This document shows, piece by piece, positions 25,005 through 33,536 of a DNA stretch of 64,000 nt. Where the stretch lies: NCBI RefSeq assembly GCF_042678185.1, contig NZ_JBHUDQ010000029.1, one strand, 5' to 3'. The stretch is from Ramlibacter ginsenosidimutans. GTDB lineage: Bacteria > Pseudomonadota > Gammaproteobacteria > Burkholderiales > Burkholderiaceae_C. The position numbers and the translations under genes were made by a program. A model generated the notes under the pieces. That model had not been told where the DNA came from. It did not search any database and saw only the letters and a list, made by a program, of their open reading frames with translations. Numbering within the stretch: the stretch's first letter is position 1; every line of letters begins with the position of its first letter.

Positions 25005-25415
25005 GTGAGCAAGAGATTGATCGACCGGTGCATCCAGGCGAGCGAGCTGTGCGCGCTGGCCTGCGAGGCCGCGCTCGCGACGGACAACGCGTACACCAGT
25101 CCGGGCACCGACCCGTACAGCAGGCCGCACCTCGCGATGGTCTCGTGCGCGTCCGTTTGCGGACTCGTGTCGCGCGCCTTGCGCGAGGGCGACGCCGACC
25201 TGGAACTCCTGCGCTGGTGCGCCGAGATGTGCATGGCGTGCGCGACGCCGCAGATGCCGCCGGGCGTGAACAGCGCGGCGTGGAGCCTGGTCGTGCGGGT
25301 CTGCCGCCGCTGTGCCATGGAATGCAATGCGCTCATCGATGCGGTCACGAGCTCGGCCCGCACGGCCATCGACGCCACGCGCGATTCCGGCTTCCAGGTG
25401 CTGGCCGACGAATAA
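25005..25415 (+). CDS. Csp/DUF326-like four-helix Cys-rich copper-storage protein
   Basis: A 136-residue helical protein with eleven cysteines spaced along the helices (RCIQASELCALAC, MVSCASVC, RWCAEMCMAC, VRVCRRCAMEC), the pattern of DUF326 and the Csp copper-storage family, in which cysteines line the core of a four-helix bundle and hold many Cu(I) ions. No signal peptide, so it would be cytosolic (Csp3-like). GTG 25005 is chosen because AGGAG lies nine bases upstream; an upstream ATG adds 35 residues outside the fold. Confidence 0.8.
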   Translation: MSKRLIDRCIQASELCALACEAALATDNAYTSPGTDPYSRPHLAMVSCASVCGLVSRALREGDADLELLRWCAEMCMACATPQMPPGVNSAAWSLVVRVCRRCAMECNALIDAVTSSARTAIDATRDSGFQVLADE

Positions 25416-25549
25416 ACCGGCGTCGGCCGCGCGGGCTGTCGCATTTGGCGCAATGCACACGTCGGTGTTTGCATGCGCGCCACACTTCACTGGCGAGGGC
25501 ACGCGCACGCCGGTATAACAGTGGCGAGAGCATTGCAGTGGAGGATGCC

Positions 25550-25744
25550 ATGGCACAAGCAACCGACTCGGAACAGTTCCCGGAAGAGAACGCAGCGAAC
25601 TACGTCAACGGCCGCTTCGACCCGAAGGGCGCCGAGGCGCTGCGCGAAAGCTTTCGCCGGCAGGCCGAGGTGCAGGCCAAGCTGAGTGCGGAAAGCCGCA
25701 CGCAGGCGCAGCGGCATCGGCCGCAGCCCGGTAACGCACGGTAA
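25550..25744 (+). CDS. Small acidic-to-basic hypothetical protein
   Basis: A 64-residue protein with a strong ribosome site (GGAGG, about six bases before ATG). PEENAANYVNGRFDPKGAEALRESFRRQAEVQAKLSAESR is charged and helical; no motif is recognised. It follows the Csp-like gene by 134 bases and ends before the convergent copD. Its small size makes it easy to miss, but the start signal and composition support it. Confidence 0.6.
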   Translation: MAQATDSEQFPEENAANYVNGRFDPKGAEALRESFRRQAEVQAKLSAESRTQAQRHRPQPGNAR

Positions 25745-25813
25745 GAGGCTGCGGCCACCCGCCTCGCGCAGGCGAGGCGATGCGAGCTTCCGGCCGCGGA
25801 GCCTCCGTGCACG

Positions 25814-26788
25814 TCACTCGGGCATGCGAGCGCCCATGTGGTCCTGCATGGCACCGGGCCCGTCGTCCCGGTGCGCCGGCGGTTCGCTGCCTGCGAGCAC
25901 GCCGACGATGCCGAAGATGGCCGCGCCCAGCACCAGCTCCGCTGCCACGGTCCGCCAGAGCCGCCGCGCGGCGACGAGCCTGTGCGCAGGATCGGAGGCG
26001 AGCAGCGGGGTCAGGCGCAGCCGGTTGTTCGCGGCCAGTGCGAGCAGGACTGCGAACAGGACGATCTTTGCCAGGATGAGCCGTCCGTAGCCGGTGTCCA
26101 CCAGCGCCTGCAGGCTGCCCACCATCATGCGGCCGTTGAGGAAGCCGCTGACCGCGAGGACGGCCACGGCCAGCACGCCCATGCCGGTGAATCCGCGTGC
26201 CGCCGCCAGCGCCAGCGCATCCCATGGCGCTGCGCCCGCGCGCGCGCGGGCCAGGACGAACAACAGCGGGGGCAGGCAGCCGATCCAGACGGCGGCGGCG
26301 GCCAGGTGCAGTGCGTCGGCCACGACGTGCGAGGCCGGTGCGGCCGTGGCGTGTCCCGCGAACACCTGCGAAACGAGCAACGCCGCAGCGAGCGCGAGAC
26401 CGATGGCATCGCGGCCGCTCGCGCGCGCAGCGCGGGGCCGCGTCCAGGCCAGCCAGCCTGCGAGCAGCAGCAGGAGCGCGCAGCGAACGAGCCAGACGTG
26501 GCCGAAGCGTGTCTGCGCCAGCACGAGTTCGAGCACGCCGGGCCGCAGCGCTTGCGCCATGCCGAGTCCGCTCATGGCCATGGCCACGGGCGCCAGCCAG
26601 GCCAGCCAGGTCGCGAGTGCGACCCAGGTCGCGTAAAGGCGCAGGCGCGCGAGCCAGTCCGACAGCGCCGCGTGCTGCGGCTGCGGAACCCGGCGCAGCG
26701 GCAGGACCAGCAAGGGGAAGGCCAATCCGCCGATGAGGACGGCTACGGCGCCGAGGTGCAGCGCGCGGACGAGCGCGATCAGGTCCAA
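25814..26788 (-). CDS. copD: CopD family copper transport membrane protein
   Basis: A 324-residue protein with about eight membrane helices and the CopD domain: RALHLGAVAVLIGGLAFPLLVL at the start, ADALHLAAAAVWIGCLPPLLFVL in the middle and a helix-rich end. The His residues in LHL and in AGHAT are typical. CopD works with periplasmic CopC to move copper across the inner membrane or shuttle it to oxidases. It lies 30 bases after copC. The C-terminus (HRDDGPGAMQDHMGARMPE) is rich in His and Met and may bind copper. Confidence 0.9.
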   Translation of the reverse strand: MDLIALVRALHLGAVAVLIGGLAFPLLVLPLRRVPQPQHAALSDWLARLRLYATWVALATWLAWLAPVAMAMSGLGMAQALRPGVLELVLAQTRFGHVWLVRCALLLLLAGWLAWTRPRAARASGRDAIGLALAAALLVSQVFAGHATAAPASHVVADALHLAAAAVWIGCLPPLLFVLARARAGAAPWDALALAAARGFTGMGVLAVAVLAVSGFLNGRMMVGSLQALVDTGYGRLILAKIVLFAVLLALAANNRLRLTPLLASDPAHRLVAARRLWRTVAAELVLGAAIFGIVGVLAGSEPPAHRDDGPGAMQDHMGARMPE

Positions 26789-26818
26789 GCCGTGCCCCTG
26801 TTCACTGCGGCGCCGGGC

Positions 26819-27181
26819 TCAGGGGCCGACGCGAAACACGAAGTCGCCCTGCGTGACGTGCGTGTCGATCGAGACCGCGCGCCAGTGCACGGTGTACACG
26901 CCCGGCGCGAGGGGCGGCAGCGAGACGCGCAGCAGCGCCTTGTTGTGCGCATCCAGGTGCGCGTCGGCGCGGTCCACGCGCCGGCCGCTGGCGTCGAGCA
27001 CCGTGAGCGTGCTGAACGCGATCTCGAGCGGCTCGTTGAACCACAGCTTCACCTCCGCGGGCGCGGCTTGCACCTGCGAGCCGACGCGCGGCTCGGCGCG
27101 CTCCAGGAAGCCATGCGCATGGGCAGCGACGGCCAGCAGCGCCATGCACGCGCCCGCGATGCAGCGTCGCATCGTGTTCAC
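26819..27181 (-). CDS. copC: CopC periplasmic copper-binding protein
   Basis: A 120-residue CopC/YcnJ-type beta-barrel with a signal peptide. The mature end starts HGFLERAEPRVGSQV, where the N-terminal His is a known Cu(II) ligand, and YTVHWRAVSIDTHVTQGDFVFRV contains the second copper His. The GTG start at 27181 overlaps the upstream stop as GTGA and has GGGAGGGG five bases before it; ATG 27172 would leave that spacing too long. The mature Met-rich Cu(I) loop of plasmid CopC is absent. Confidence 0.9.
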   Translation of the reverse strand: MNTMRRCIAGACMALLAVAAHAHGFLERAEPRVGSQVQAAPAEVKLWFNEPLEIAFSTLTVLDASGRRVDRADAHLDAHNKALLRVSLPPLAPGVYTVHWRAVSIDTHVTQGDFVFRVGP

Positions 27182-28248
27182 CTGGCCCCTCCCGCCATCG
27201 GATGGCCGAAGGTGCCCGGGAACAGGTCGTCGAGGAAGAAATGCAGTTGCGCGAGCACGCCGACCCCATGACCGCTGCGGCTGTTCATCGGGATGACGGC
27301 CTCCAGTCCCAGTTGCACCTGCCGGCCGGCCCACAGCACGCCGGGGTTGATGGTGCCCGTCGTGCGGCGATCGTCGACGCGGTCGAGCGGCCTGGACATC
27401 GTGAACTCCACGATAGGAACCATGCGGTCGAAGGGCGCAGCCAGGCCCACGTCCTTCACCGCCGACTGCAGGTAGGGCACGCTGTATTCCACTGCGAACC
27501 CGAACTGCAGGACATGCGGATGGTGTTCGACCTCGCTCGTGGCCAGTCCCGTGTCGGGGTCCACGCCGGTCGTCGTGGTGCTGGCGCGCGACGGGATCCC
27601 CACGCCCACCGTGCCCGTCACCGCGAAGGGCCGCAGCGCGGGCGTCGCGAGGTCGCCGAAGCCCTTGCCGAAGTACACCGTGGGGGTGATGGTGCTGAAA
27701 CGCTCGGCGCCCACCGAACTGCTGCCGGTGCCGCCCACGTCCCAGTCGGCGCCGATCGACAGGATCGTTTCGTGCGGCGCGTTGGTGTACAGCTGGTACT
27801 TGGCGCCGATCGAGACGTTGTCCCAGCCGGAGGCCGTCGGCTGCCCGTCCGGCGCGATGCGCAGACGGCTGGCGCCGAACGCGAGCCCGAAGTCCGGCGT
27901 GATGCGCCGGGCGAAATCGATCGCGGCGGACGTCTGCCGGGTGCCCGGAGTGTCACCTTGCGCACTGCTGCGGGTCGAGGTGATGGTGGGGAAGGACAGT
28001 TCGTCCGCCACGAACGGGTCGTCGGTCGCGAGCGTGGCCGGGAAGAAGCGCTGGCCGACCAAGCCGTGGGCCTGCGCCAGCGCGGGGAGCAGGGCGGCGG
28101 TCGTGACCAGCGGAAGCAGCATCGGCCGGGCCGAGCGGCAGACCGAGCGCAGCACGGAAGCACGAAGGCCGGTACCGCCGGCGCGGCTGCATGCCTCGAA
28201 CGGGCGCGAGCTTTCTTTCATTGCGGGTGTCTTCTGGTGGGCCGCCAT
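27178..28248 (-). CDS. Outer-membrane beta-barrel-like protein of the copper operon
   Basis: About 356 residues with a long basic start and a hydrophobic stretch ending LLPALAQAHG, taken as the signal peptide. The mature part has repeating amphipathic strands (FGLAFGASRLRIAP, NVSIGAKYQLYT, LSIGADWDVGG, LQFGFAVEYSVPYLQ, VQLGLEAVIPM) and a terminal aromatic strand (QLHFFLDDLF), as in outer-membrane channels. It is first in an operon with copC and copD, so a role in copper or small-solute passage is likely. The start is uncertain: 28248, 28221 and 28122 are possible. Confidence 0.7.
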   Translation of the reverse strand: MAAHQKTPAMKESSRPFEACSRAGGTGLRASVLRSVCRSARPMLLPLVTTAALLPALAQAHGLVGQRFFPATLATDDPFVADELSFPTITSTRSSAQGDTPGTRQTSAAIDFARRITPDFGLAFGASRLRIAPDGQPTASGWDNVSIGAKYQLYTNAPHETILSIGADWDVGGTGSSSVGAERFSTITPTVYFGKGFGDLATPALRPFAVTGTVGVGIPSRASTTTTGVDPDTGLATSEVEHHPHVLQFGFAVEYSVPYLQSAVKDVGLAAPFDRMVPIVEFTMSRPLDRVDDRRTTGTINPGVLWAGRQVQLGLEAVIPMNSRSGHGVGVLAQLHFFLDDLFPGTFGHPMAGGAR

Positions 28249-28314
28249 TCTCGCCGGAATGCGGCGGACGGGTCGTTGCGCGTCGGACGCAGCGCCAGCG
28301 CCGGCTCGCCCTGC

Positions 28315-29256
28315 TCAGTCCAGCGTCTGGACCCGCACCTGCGGCAGCAGCCGCTGCACATCGTCCGGCCGGCACAGAGCCGTGCCGCTCGTGAGCAATG
28401 CCGCGGCCGACGCGGCGATGCCCTGCGCGAGGGCAGCGGCGAAGGCCTCACCGCGCGAGATGGCGAGGACCAGCCCGGCCAGGATGCTGTCGCCCGCGCC
28501 GATCGTGCTGGCGACGGTCACGGGGAGCGCGGGCGCGAACCACGCATGCTGCGCGGTGACGAGCAGTGCGCCGCCGGCACCGAGCGACAGCGCGATCACC
28601 TCGGCGCGTCCGGCCTCGACGATGCGGCGGCACGCCGCGAGTTGCTGCTCGCGCGTGTCCAGGGCAGCGCCGCTGAATTCGGCGAGCTCGCGCAGGCTGG
28701 GCTTGGCGAGGAACACGCCGGCCTCCAGCGCCCGTGCCAGTGCGGGTCCCGAGCTGTCGACGGCCAGCCGCACGCCGCCCCGCGCGAGCCGCGTCGCCAG
28801 CCGCGCGTAGAAGTCCTCCGGCACGCCGGGCGGCAGGCTGCCGCTCGCGACGGCGAGGCCGCACTGCACCGGCACGGTCGCAGCCGCATCCAGGCAGGCT
28901 TGCCACTCGGCTTGCGCGAGCGTGGGTCCGGGCAACACGAAGCGCCAGTCGAGACCGGTGGCCGTCTCGTGCACGGCGAAGCTCTCGCGCGTCTCGCCTG
29001 CGATGGCGATCGCCTGCGTGGAGACCCCTTCGGCCTGCAGCAGCGACTGCAGCTGCGCGCCCGTGACGCCACCGGCCGGATGCAATGCCAGCACGTCCGC
29101 GCCATGGCGCGCCAGCACGCGAGCGACGTTGATGCCGCCGCCGCCCGGGTGCACGACCGGGGAGGCGCAGCGCAGCTTGTGCGTGGGCTGGACCCGCTCC
29201 ACCGTGGTGAAGAGGTCCAGCGCCGGATTCATCGTGACGGTGAGGATGCCGGTCAT
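28315..29256 (-). CDS. pfkB: PfkB-type sugar-phosphate kinase (6-phosphofructokinase 2-like)
   Basis: A 313-residue ribokinase-superfamily enzyme. MNPALDLFTTVERVQPTHKLR and HPGGGGINVARVLARHGAD give the sugar-binding part, SGSLPPGVPEDFYARLA the middle, and TIGAGDSILAGLVLAISRG the ATP site with catalytic Asp. The closest described group is E. coli PfkB and LacC: phosphorylation of fructose-6-phosphate or tagatose-6-phosphate. It stands in a run of minus-strand genes of mixed function, with no sugar transporter nearby. Confidence 0.88.
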   Translation of the reverse strand: MTGILTVTMNPALDLFTTVERVQPTHKLRCASPVVHPGGGGINVARVLARHGADVLALHPAGGVTGAQLQSLLQAEGVSTQAIAIAGETRESFAVHETATGLDWRFVLPGPTLAQAEWQACLDAAATVPVQCGLAVASGSLPPGVPEDFYARLATRLARGGVRLAVDSSGPALARALEAGVFLAKPSLRELAEFSGAALDTREQQLAACRRIVEAGRAEVIALSLGAGGALLVTAQHAWFAPALPVTVASTIGAGDSILAGLVLAISRGEAFAAALAQGIAASAAALLTSGTALCRPDDVQRLLPQVRVQTLD

Positions 29257-29285
29257 GGGAGGGCAGTCCGCTCCCTGGCTAGGAC

Positions 29286-29519
29286 CTACTCACGCTCGAT
29301 GTGCGGCGGCGACTGGCCTTCGGCCGGCTCGCCCGTGTCGGGGTCCAGCCACTCGTTGATGCCGATCTCTTCTTCGGCTTCGCGCAGCGTCTCCGCAGGG
29401 TCCAGGCTTTCGGCGTCGGCAAGCTCGCCCGCGTCGACTTCCGGCGCGGCGGGGTGGCGCGGTGGGACGGGTGACTTCTTCGGCTGGCGCCGGGCTGGCT
29501 GCTTGCGCTTGTCTGTCAT
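29286..29519 (-). CDS. Small acidic hypothetical protein
   Basis: A 77-residue protein with a basic first 20 residues (KRKQPARRQPKK), then a strongly acidic stretch (ELADAESLDPAETLREAEEEIGINEWLDPDTGEPAEG). It appears disordered except for the predicted helix around ETLREAEEEI. It sits 29 bases from pfkB on the same strand. I do not recognise it; the split charge pattern suggests a nucleic-acid or protein-binding role. Confidence 0.55.
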   Translation of the reverse strand: MTDKRKQPARRQPKKSPVPPRHPAAPEVDAGELADAESLDPAETLREAEEEIGINEWLDPDTGEPAEGQSPPHIERE

Positions 29520-29657
29520 GGTGCCTCACGATCGAGCACAGCATGCGCGTGCCGCTTGAGCCGCGTCAAGGGCGGTGCAGGCAAAGGGCGACTGGCGGTA
29601 CACCTGCCGCCGCTGCGGGGGATGCGCTCGACCGGCCGGACACCTGGCGCCCGCAGC

Positions 29658-30614
29658 TCAGGGCTGCTGCGGATAAGCGCGCGCGAACGCCGCCAGGAAG
29701 GCATCGAGCCGGTCCGCGGGCAGGTGGTCGATGCCGGCGGCGGCCGCCCGGCCGCTGCCGCCGAACAAGCGGCACAGCGTGTCGGCGTCGCGCGGCTGCG
29801 TGCGCGGCGCGCGTACGCTCACCATCCAGCCGCCGGCCTGCGCAGCGCGCAGCACAGCATGCGCCCGCTCCGGCTCGCGCTGGCTCAGCACGTTGGCAAA
29901 AGACCCGGAGACGCGGCGGGCCCACGCCGCGTCGGGCAACTTCCAGGCACCGGGTTGCGGCAGGCGGATGGCGTGCGCATCGGCGCAGGCGAGGTCCTCG
30001 CCGCAGCGCGCAACGAGAGCGGCCGCCACCGGCTCGCGCGCCAGGAACTCCAGCGGCTCGGCGTAGGGCTGCAGGCGTACGAACAGCTCAGCGGGCGGCA
30101 GCAGCACGTCGTGCAGGTCGTCCCCGTAGGCGTTGTAGTTGATGGCCTCGCCGAGCCGGCGCAATGCCTGCACGTCCTCCGCCGCCAGCCCCAGCGTCTG
30201 CGCCAGCGTGCCGGCCGGCTCGGGCAGGTTGTCGCCGAAAGCGCCGACGATGGCCCAGGCGCGTTGCCGGCCGGCCAGCTGGCGATCGACGATCAGGCTG
30301 GTGCAGGTTCCGGACTCCGTGGCGATGGTCGCATGCAGCCGCGGATGCGAGGGCAGCTCGCCCGCATGGTGGTGGTCGAAATATTCCACGTCCACCTCGC
30401 GAGCCAGCAGCGCCAGCAGCGCGGCGCGGTTGCGATCGAGGGAGACGTCCAGAACCGTCACGGTGTCGCCGGCCTGCGCCGGCACGCGCGCGAGCAGCCC
30501 GATGTCGCGCTTGACGCCGGTGACCAGCGTGGCCGTGCGGGGCTGCACGAGCCGCAGCTGCTGCAGCGCGCAGATCCCGTCGGCATCGCCGTTGAACACG
30601 TCGAAGTGGGCCAC
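29658..30614 (-). CDS. DHH family phosphoesterase
   Basis: A 318-residue protein with the DHH superfamily motifs in order: VFNGDADGICAL (motif I), VTVLDVSLDRN (motif II), VEYFDHHHAGE (motif III), and a downstream ESGTCTS. These residues bind two Mn ions in nanoRNases, RecJ and related phosphodiesterases. The substrate cannot be told; the NGDADG variant occurs in uncharacterised DHH proteins. It starts with GTG at 30614, directly before motif I; there is no strong ribosome site, so the start is approximate. Confidence 0.82.
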   Translation of the reverse strand: MAHFDVFNGDADGICALQQLRLVQPRTATLVTGVKRDIGLLARVPAQAGDTVTVLDVSLDRNRAALLALLAREVDVEYFDHHHAGELPSHPRLHATIATESGTCTSLIVDRQLAGRQRAWAIVGAFGDNLPEPAGTLAQTLGLAAEDVQALRRLGEAINYNAYGDDLHDVLLPPAELFVRLQPYAEPLEFLAREPVAAALVARCGEDLACADAHAIRLPQPGAWKLPDAAWARRVSGSFANVLSQREPERAHAVLRAAQAGGWMVSVRAPRTQPRDADTLCRLFGGSGRAAAAGIDHLPADRLDAFLAAFARAYPQQP

Positions 30615-30706
30615 GCCCGCATTCTCGCGTGCCGTCCCTTGATCTGCATCATCTCGCCGTTCCGGCTGCTGCCTACGCTGCGGAAAAGCCAGCAAGGAGC
30701 CCTCTC

Positions 30707-31219
30707 ATGGACAGCATGCTCGTCGTCTGCTACTCGTACACCGGCACGGCGCGCCGCGTCGCGCAGTTGCTCGCCTCGCATCGCGGCTGGCCGCTGGGCG
30801 AGGTGATCGACCCGCAGCCGCGCGGCCTCCTGCGCTGCGTGCTCGATTCGGTGCTGCGGCGCCATCCGCCCGTCACCTACCGCGGCCCCGATCCGGGCGA
30901 CTTCCGCTGTGTGGTGCTGGTCGCGCCGGTCTGGATCGGCCGGCTGCCCGGGCCCATGCGCAGCTTCCTGGTGCAGCACCGGCAGCACCTGCATCGCGTC
31001 GCGGTGATCGTGGCGCAGCACGCAAGCGGGGCGGACAAGGTGTTTGCCGAGGTCACGCGCATCCTGGGCCATGCGCCGATTGCCAAGGCCGCGTTCCTGC
31101 AACGGGAGATCGAGGACGGATCGGCGACCGGCGCGTTGCTCGCGTTCGGCAACGCGCTGCAGCCGCCCTCGGCGGTGCGGCCGCTGCAAGGCGTGCCGCG
31201 CACCGCGTCGGCGGCCTGA
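30707..31219 (+). CDS. Flavodoxin-fold protein
   Basis: A 170-residue protein beginning MLVVCYSYTGTARRVAQLLA, the FMN phosphate-binding loop of flavodoxins, and continuing with VVLVAPVWIGRLPGPMRSFL, the second flavin loop. The SYTGT loop fits the class of NAD(P)H- or membrane-linked flavodoxins rather than classic long-chain ones. AAGGAG lies about eight bases before ATG. It stands alone and its partner is unknown. Confidence 0.8.
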   Translation: MDSMLVVCYSYTGTARRVAQLLASHRGWPLGEVIDPQPRGLLRCVLDSVLRRHPPVTYRGPDPGDFRCVVLVAPVWIGRLPGPMRSFLVQHRQHLHRVAVIVAQHASGADKVFAEVTRILGHAPIAKAAFLQREIEDGSATGALLAFGNALQPPSAVRPLQGVPRTASAA

Positions 31220-31225
31220 AGCGCT

Positions 31226-31639
31226 TCAGGCGTGCAGCGAGCGCACTGCGGCGAACACGTCTTCCGTGTTCACCAGGTGCTCGCCGCAGGCCATCATTTC
31301 TCCCTGCATTTCGGCGGCGGCGCCGGCCAGGTCCATCCAGCAGCGCAGGCCGCGTTCCCAGGCGAAGCGCAACCCGTCCACCTGGGTCTCCATGAGCTGG
31401 ATGGGATCGGGCTGGCGCTGCAGCCGCTCGGCCGCGGGCGACTGGTGCCCCAGCATGTCGTGCAGCGCATCCATCTGCAGCCGGTTCATCTGCTGCATGC
31501 CCCGCGACAGCACGCCCGCAGCCTCGGTGCCGACCGACATCCATTGGCGGCCGAAGTCGAACACCGGACCCAGGGCCACCGAGGGCGCGGGGCTCTCCTG
31601 GGCGTTGGGGGCGGCGGGCTTGGTGCGTGCGCGGGTCAT
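31226..31639 (-). CDS. Phasin-like polyhydroxyalkanoate granule protein
   Basis: A 137-residue protein with a Pro/Ala-rich start followed by a long amphipathic helix region (FDFGRQWMSVGTEAAGVLSRGMQQMNRLQMDALHDMLG, GLRFAWERGLRCWMDLAGAAAEMQGEM), the architecture of phasins that coat PHA granules. No PHA synthesis gene is nearby, so the assignment rests on the helix pattern only. Confidence 0.55.
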   Translation of the reverse strand: MTRARTKPAAPNAQESPAPSVALGPVFDFGRQWMSVGTEAAGVLSRGMQQMNRLQMDALHDMLGHQSPAAERLQRQPDPIQLMETQVDGLRFAWERGLRCWMDLAGAAAEMQGEMMACGEHLVNTEDVFAAVRSLHA

Positions 31640-31653
31640 GACTGTTCTCCGGA

Positions 31654-31740
31654 GTAGGCTGGCGGTGAGCCGCAGGCGAACCCCGGCTTGCGGTGCTTCA
31701 CCGGGTCGCTGGGGTTCGCGCTGCTCACCGCCAGCCTACG
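31654..31740 (-). repeat. Dispersed palindromic repeat, copy 4
   Basis: Reverse orientation, both arms intact (left GTAGGCTGGCGGTGAGCC, right GCTCACCGCCAGCCTACG). It lies 14 bases upstream of the phasin-like start codon, between that gene and hsp20. A motif GTCCCGTCCCG flanks both copy 3 and copy 4. Confidence 0.88.
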
Positions 31741-31813
31741 CGAGGTCCCGTCCCGAGGTTGAAACCGAATGCGTAGGCTGCAGCGCTCGGGCCGCCGCCC
31801 GCAAGCCGGCGCC

Positions 31814-32242
31814 TTACTGGATGGCGATGCGGCGGCTGTCGGCCGTCGCGGCCTTGGGCAGCTCGAGCGACAGCACGCCGTCGGCGTACTTCGCCTGGAC
31901 CTTGGACGCATCGACCTCCTGGCCGAGCGAGAAGCTGCGGGCGATCGTGCCGTAGTAGCGCTCGCTGCGCAGCACCTTGCCACCTTCGCCCTTCTCCTCC
32001 TTCTCGCTCCTGGTCTGGGCTTCGATGCTCACCAGGTTGCCCTCGACGCGGACGTTGATGTCTTCCTTCTTCACGCCGGGGAGGTCGGCCTTGACGCTGT
32101 AGGCCTTGTCGCTCTCGCTGACGTCGATGCGCATCTTCAGCTGCGGCTGGTCGGTCTCGAACACGGAGGGGGAGAAGAAGCGGCGCAGCGCAGTCTCGAA
32201 GCTGTCCCCGAAGCTCGGGTCCAGCAGGCGAAGGTTGCTCAT
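31814..32242 (-). CDS. Hsp20 small heat-shock protein
   Basis: A 142-residue alpha-crystallin-type chaperone: MRIDVSESDKAYSVKADLPGVKKEDINVRVEGNLVSIEA forms the core, YYGTIARSFSLGQEVDASKVQAKYADGVLSLELPKA contains the dimerisation loop and the conserved A.YxxGVLxLxxPK motif, and RRIAIQ is the C-terminal I-x-I anchor. It holds unfolded proteins for refolding. It is a single gene; the 123 bases upstream show no clear sigma-32 promoter. Confidence 0.93.
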   Translation of the reverse strand: MSNLRLLDPSFGDSFETALRRFFSPSVFETDQPQLKMRIDVSESDKAYSVKADLPGVKKEDINVRVEGNLVSIEAQTRSEKEEKGEGGKVLRSERYYGTIARSFSLGQEVDASKVQAKYADGVLSLELPKAATADSRRIAIQ

Positions 32243-32365
32243 GATGAAGTCCTCACTGGGTGATGGGTGAACGTGGCGATGGAGCCGCCACTGCGTCCAA
32301 TGTAGGAAGGGGACCTCGCGCGTGCCTTGACGTGGCGCAAGTGCGATGGCACCACGCGGCTGGCG

Positions 32366-33331
32366 CTAGCGTCGCCGCCAGAACATCACGCAGCCCAGCG
32401 CGGCAGCCACCAGCACGATGCCGGCCCATTGCCAGCCGGAGAGCACCTCGCCGAGCAGTCCCATGCCCGCCGCGATGCCGACCACCGGCACACCGAGGCT
32501 GAAGGGTGCGACGCGGTTCGCCGGGTGCTTCTTGAGCAGCGCGGTCCACATGCCGTAGGCGGCGATGGTTGCCACCCAGCCGAGGTAGGCCACGGCCGCC
32601 CAGCTCCAGGCGTCCGCCTGCAACCAGTGCCAGCGCGCGTCGGGCGCATCCAGCCAGAGCGACAGGCCCATGAACGGCAGCACCGGGACCACGCTTGCCC
32701 ACACCACCAGGCTCAGCGGATCGAAGCCGGTGCTGGCGGCTTGCGCCTTGCGCGCGACGATGTTGGACGCGCCCCAGCACGCGGCCGAGCACAGGTTCAA
32801 TACCAGCCCGACCGCGGTGACGGACCCGGCCGCGGCGACCGCGTGCGGCAGCAGATACGGCAGCGCGAAGCAGGCCAGCGCCGCGGCGGCGAGCGCGAGC
32901 CCGACCTGCAGCGGGCGCGCGGGCCGCTCGCGCAGCAGCACGAAGCCGAAGATCGCGGTGAAGAACACCTGCGTCTGCATCAGCACCGACGCGAGCGAGG
33001 CCGTCATCCCCGCACGCAGGGCCGTGAACAGGAACCCGAACTGGCCCAGGCCCTGCGTGAGGCCATAGAGGACGACCCATTTCCAGTGCAGTCGCGGCGG
33101 CCGCACGAAGAACAGCAGCGGCAGCACGGCGAACAGGTATCGGCCCGCGCCGAGCTGCAAGGGCGTGAAGTGGCGCAGCGCCGTCTTCATGACGACGAAG
33201 TTCGTGCCCCAGATCACGACGATCGCCAGGGCGGAGAGCAGTTCGCCGCGGGTGAAGGGGCGCGCGGCCGACGCGGCATGCGCGCTCGACCTTGCTGTGC
33301 TTGCGGGTGTGGGTGCGGGCTGGGCGGACAT
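32366..33331 (-). CDS. EamA/DMT superfamily transporter
   Basis: A 321-residue ten-helix transporter built of two EamA halves: SALAIVVIWGTNFVVMKTALRHFTPLQLGAGRY at the first helix pair and SAACWGASNIVARKAQ in the second half, with VGIAAGMGLLGEVLSGWQWAGIVLVAAAL at the end. Members export amino acids or metabolites. The N-terminal 30 residues are Ser/Ala/Thr-rich. The ATG at 33331 is favoured over upstream starts because those fall in the remnant sequence before it. Confidence 0.87.
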   Translation of the reverse strand: MSAQPAPTPASTARSSAHAASAARPFTRGELLSALAIVVIWGTNFVVMKTALRHFTPLQLGAGRYLFAVLPLLFFVRPPRLHWKWVVLYGLTQGLGQFGFLFTALRAGMTASLASVLMQTQVFFTAIFGFVLLRERPARPLQVGLALAAAALACFALPYLLPHAVAAAGSVTAVGLVLNLCSAACWGASNIVARKAQAASTGFDPLSLVVWASVVPVLPFMGLSLWLDAPDARWHWLQADAWSWAAVAYLGWVATIAAYGMWTALLKKHPANRVAPFSLGVPVVGIAAGMGLLGEVLSGWQWAGIVLVAAALGCVMFWRRR

Positions 33332-33408
33332 CTGGATCCGTCGCCGATCGGGCGACGACGGGCCCAGCATAACCGCCGCCGCGCCAGGCTGGAGAGCGCG
33401 CGGCGCGC

Positions 33409-33474
33409 TTACGGCGCCAGCCCCGCCTGCCGCACCACTGCACTCCACTTCTGTGCTTCGTCGCGCACGTAACC
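33409..33474 (-). pseudogene. Remnant of a Bug/TctC receptor C-terminus
   Basis: In one minus-strand frame this reads RGYVRDEAQKWSAVVRQAGLAP followed by a stop, very like the last helix of Bug/TctC binding proteins. No start, signal peptide or body of such a protein precedes it; the ABC ATPase gene occupies the upstream DNA. It probably marks a deletion that removed most of a receptor gene between this ABC operon and the EamA gene. Confidence 0.5.
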
Positions 33475-33536
33475 CCTCGCAGAAGGGCCACACCTTGATG
33501 CTGGCTTGCCGCATCTGCACGCAGGACGTGCCGCGA

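Noticed and set aside
32243..32365. A possible sigma-32 promoter before hsp20
   Set aside because: CTTGCGC and CCCCTT are present on the minus strand but the spacing is about 22 bases instead of 13-17.
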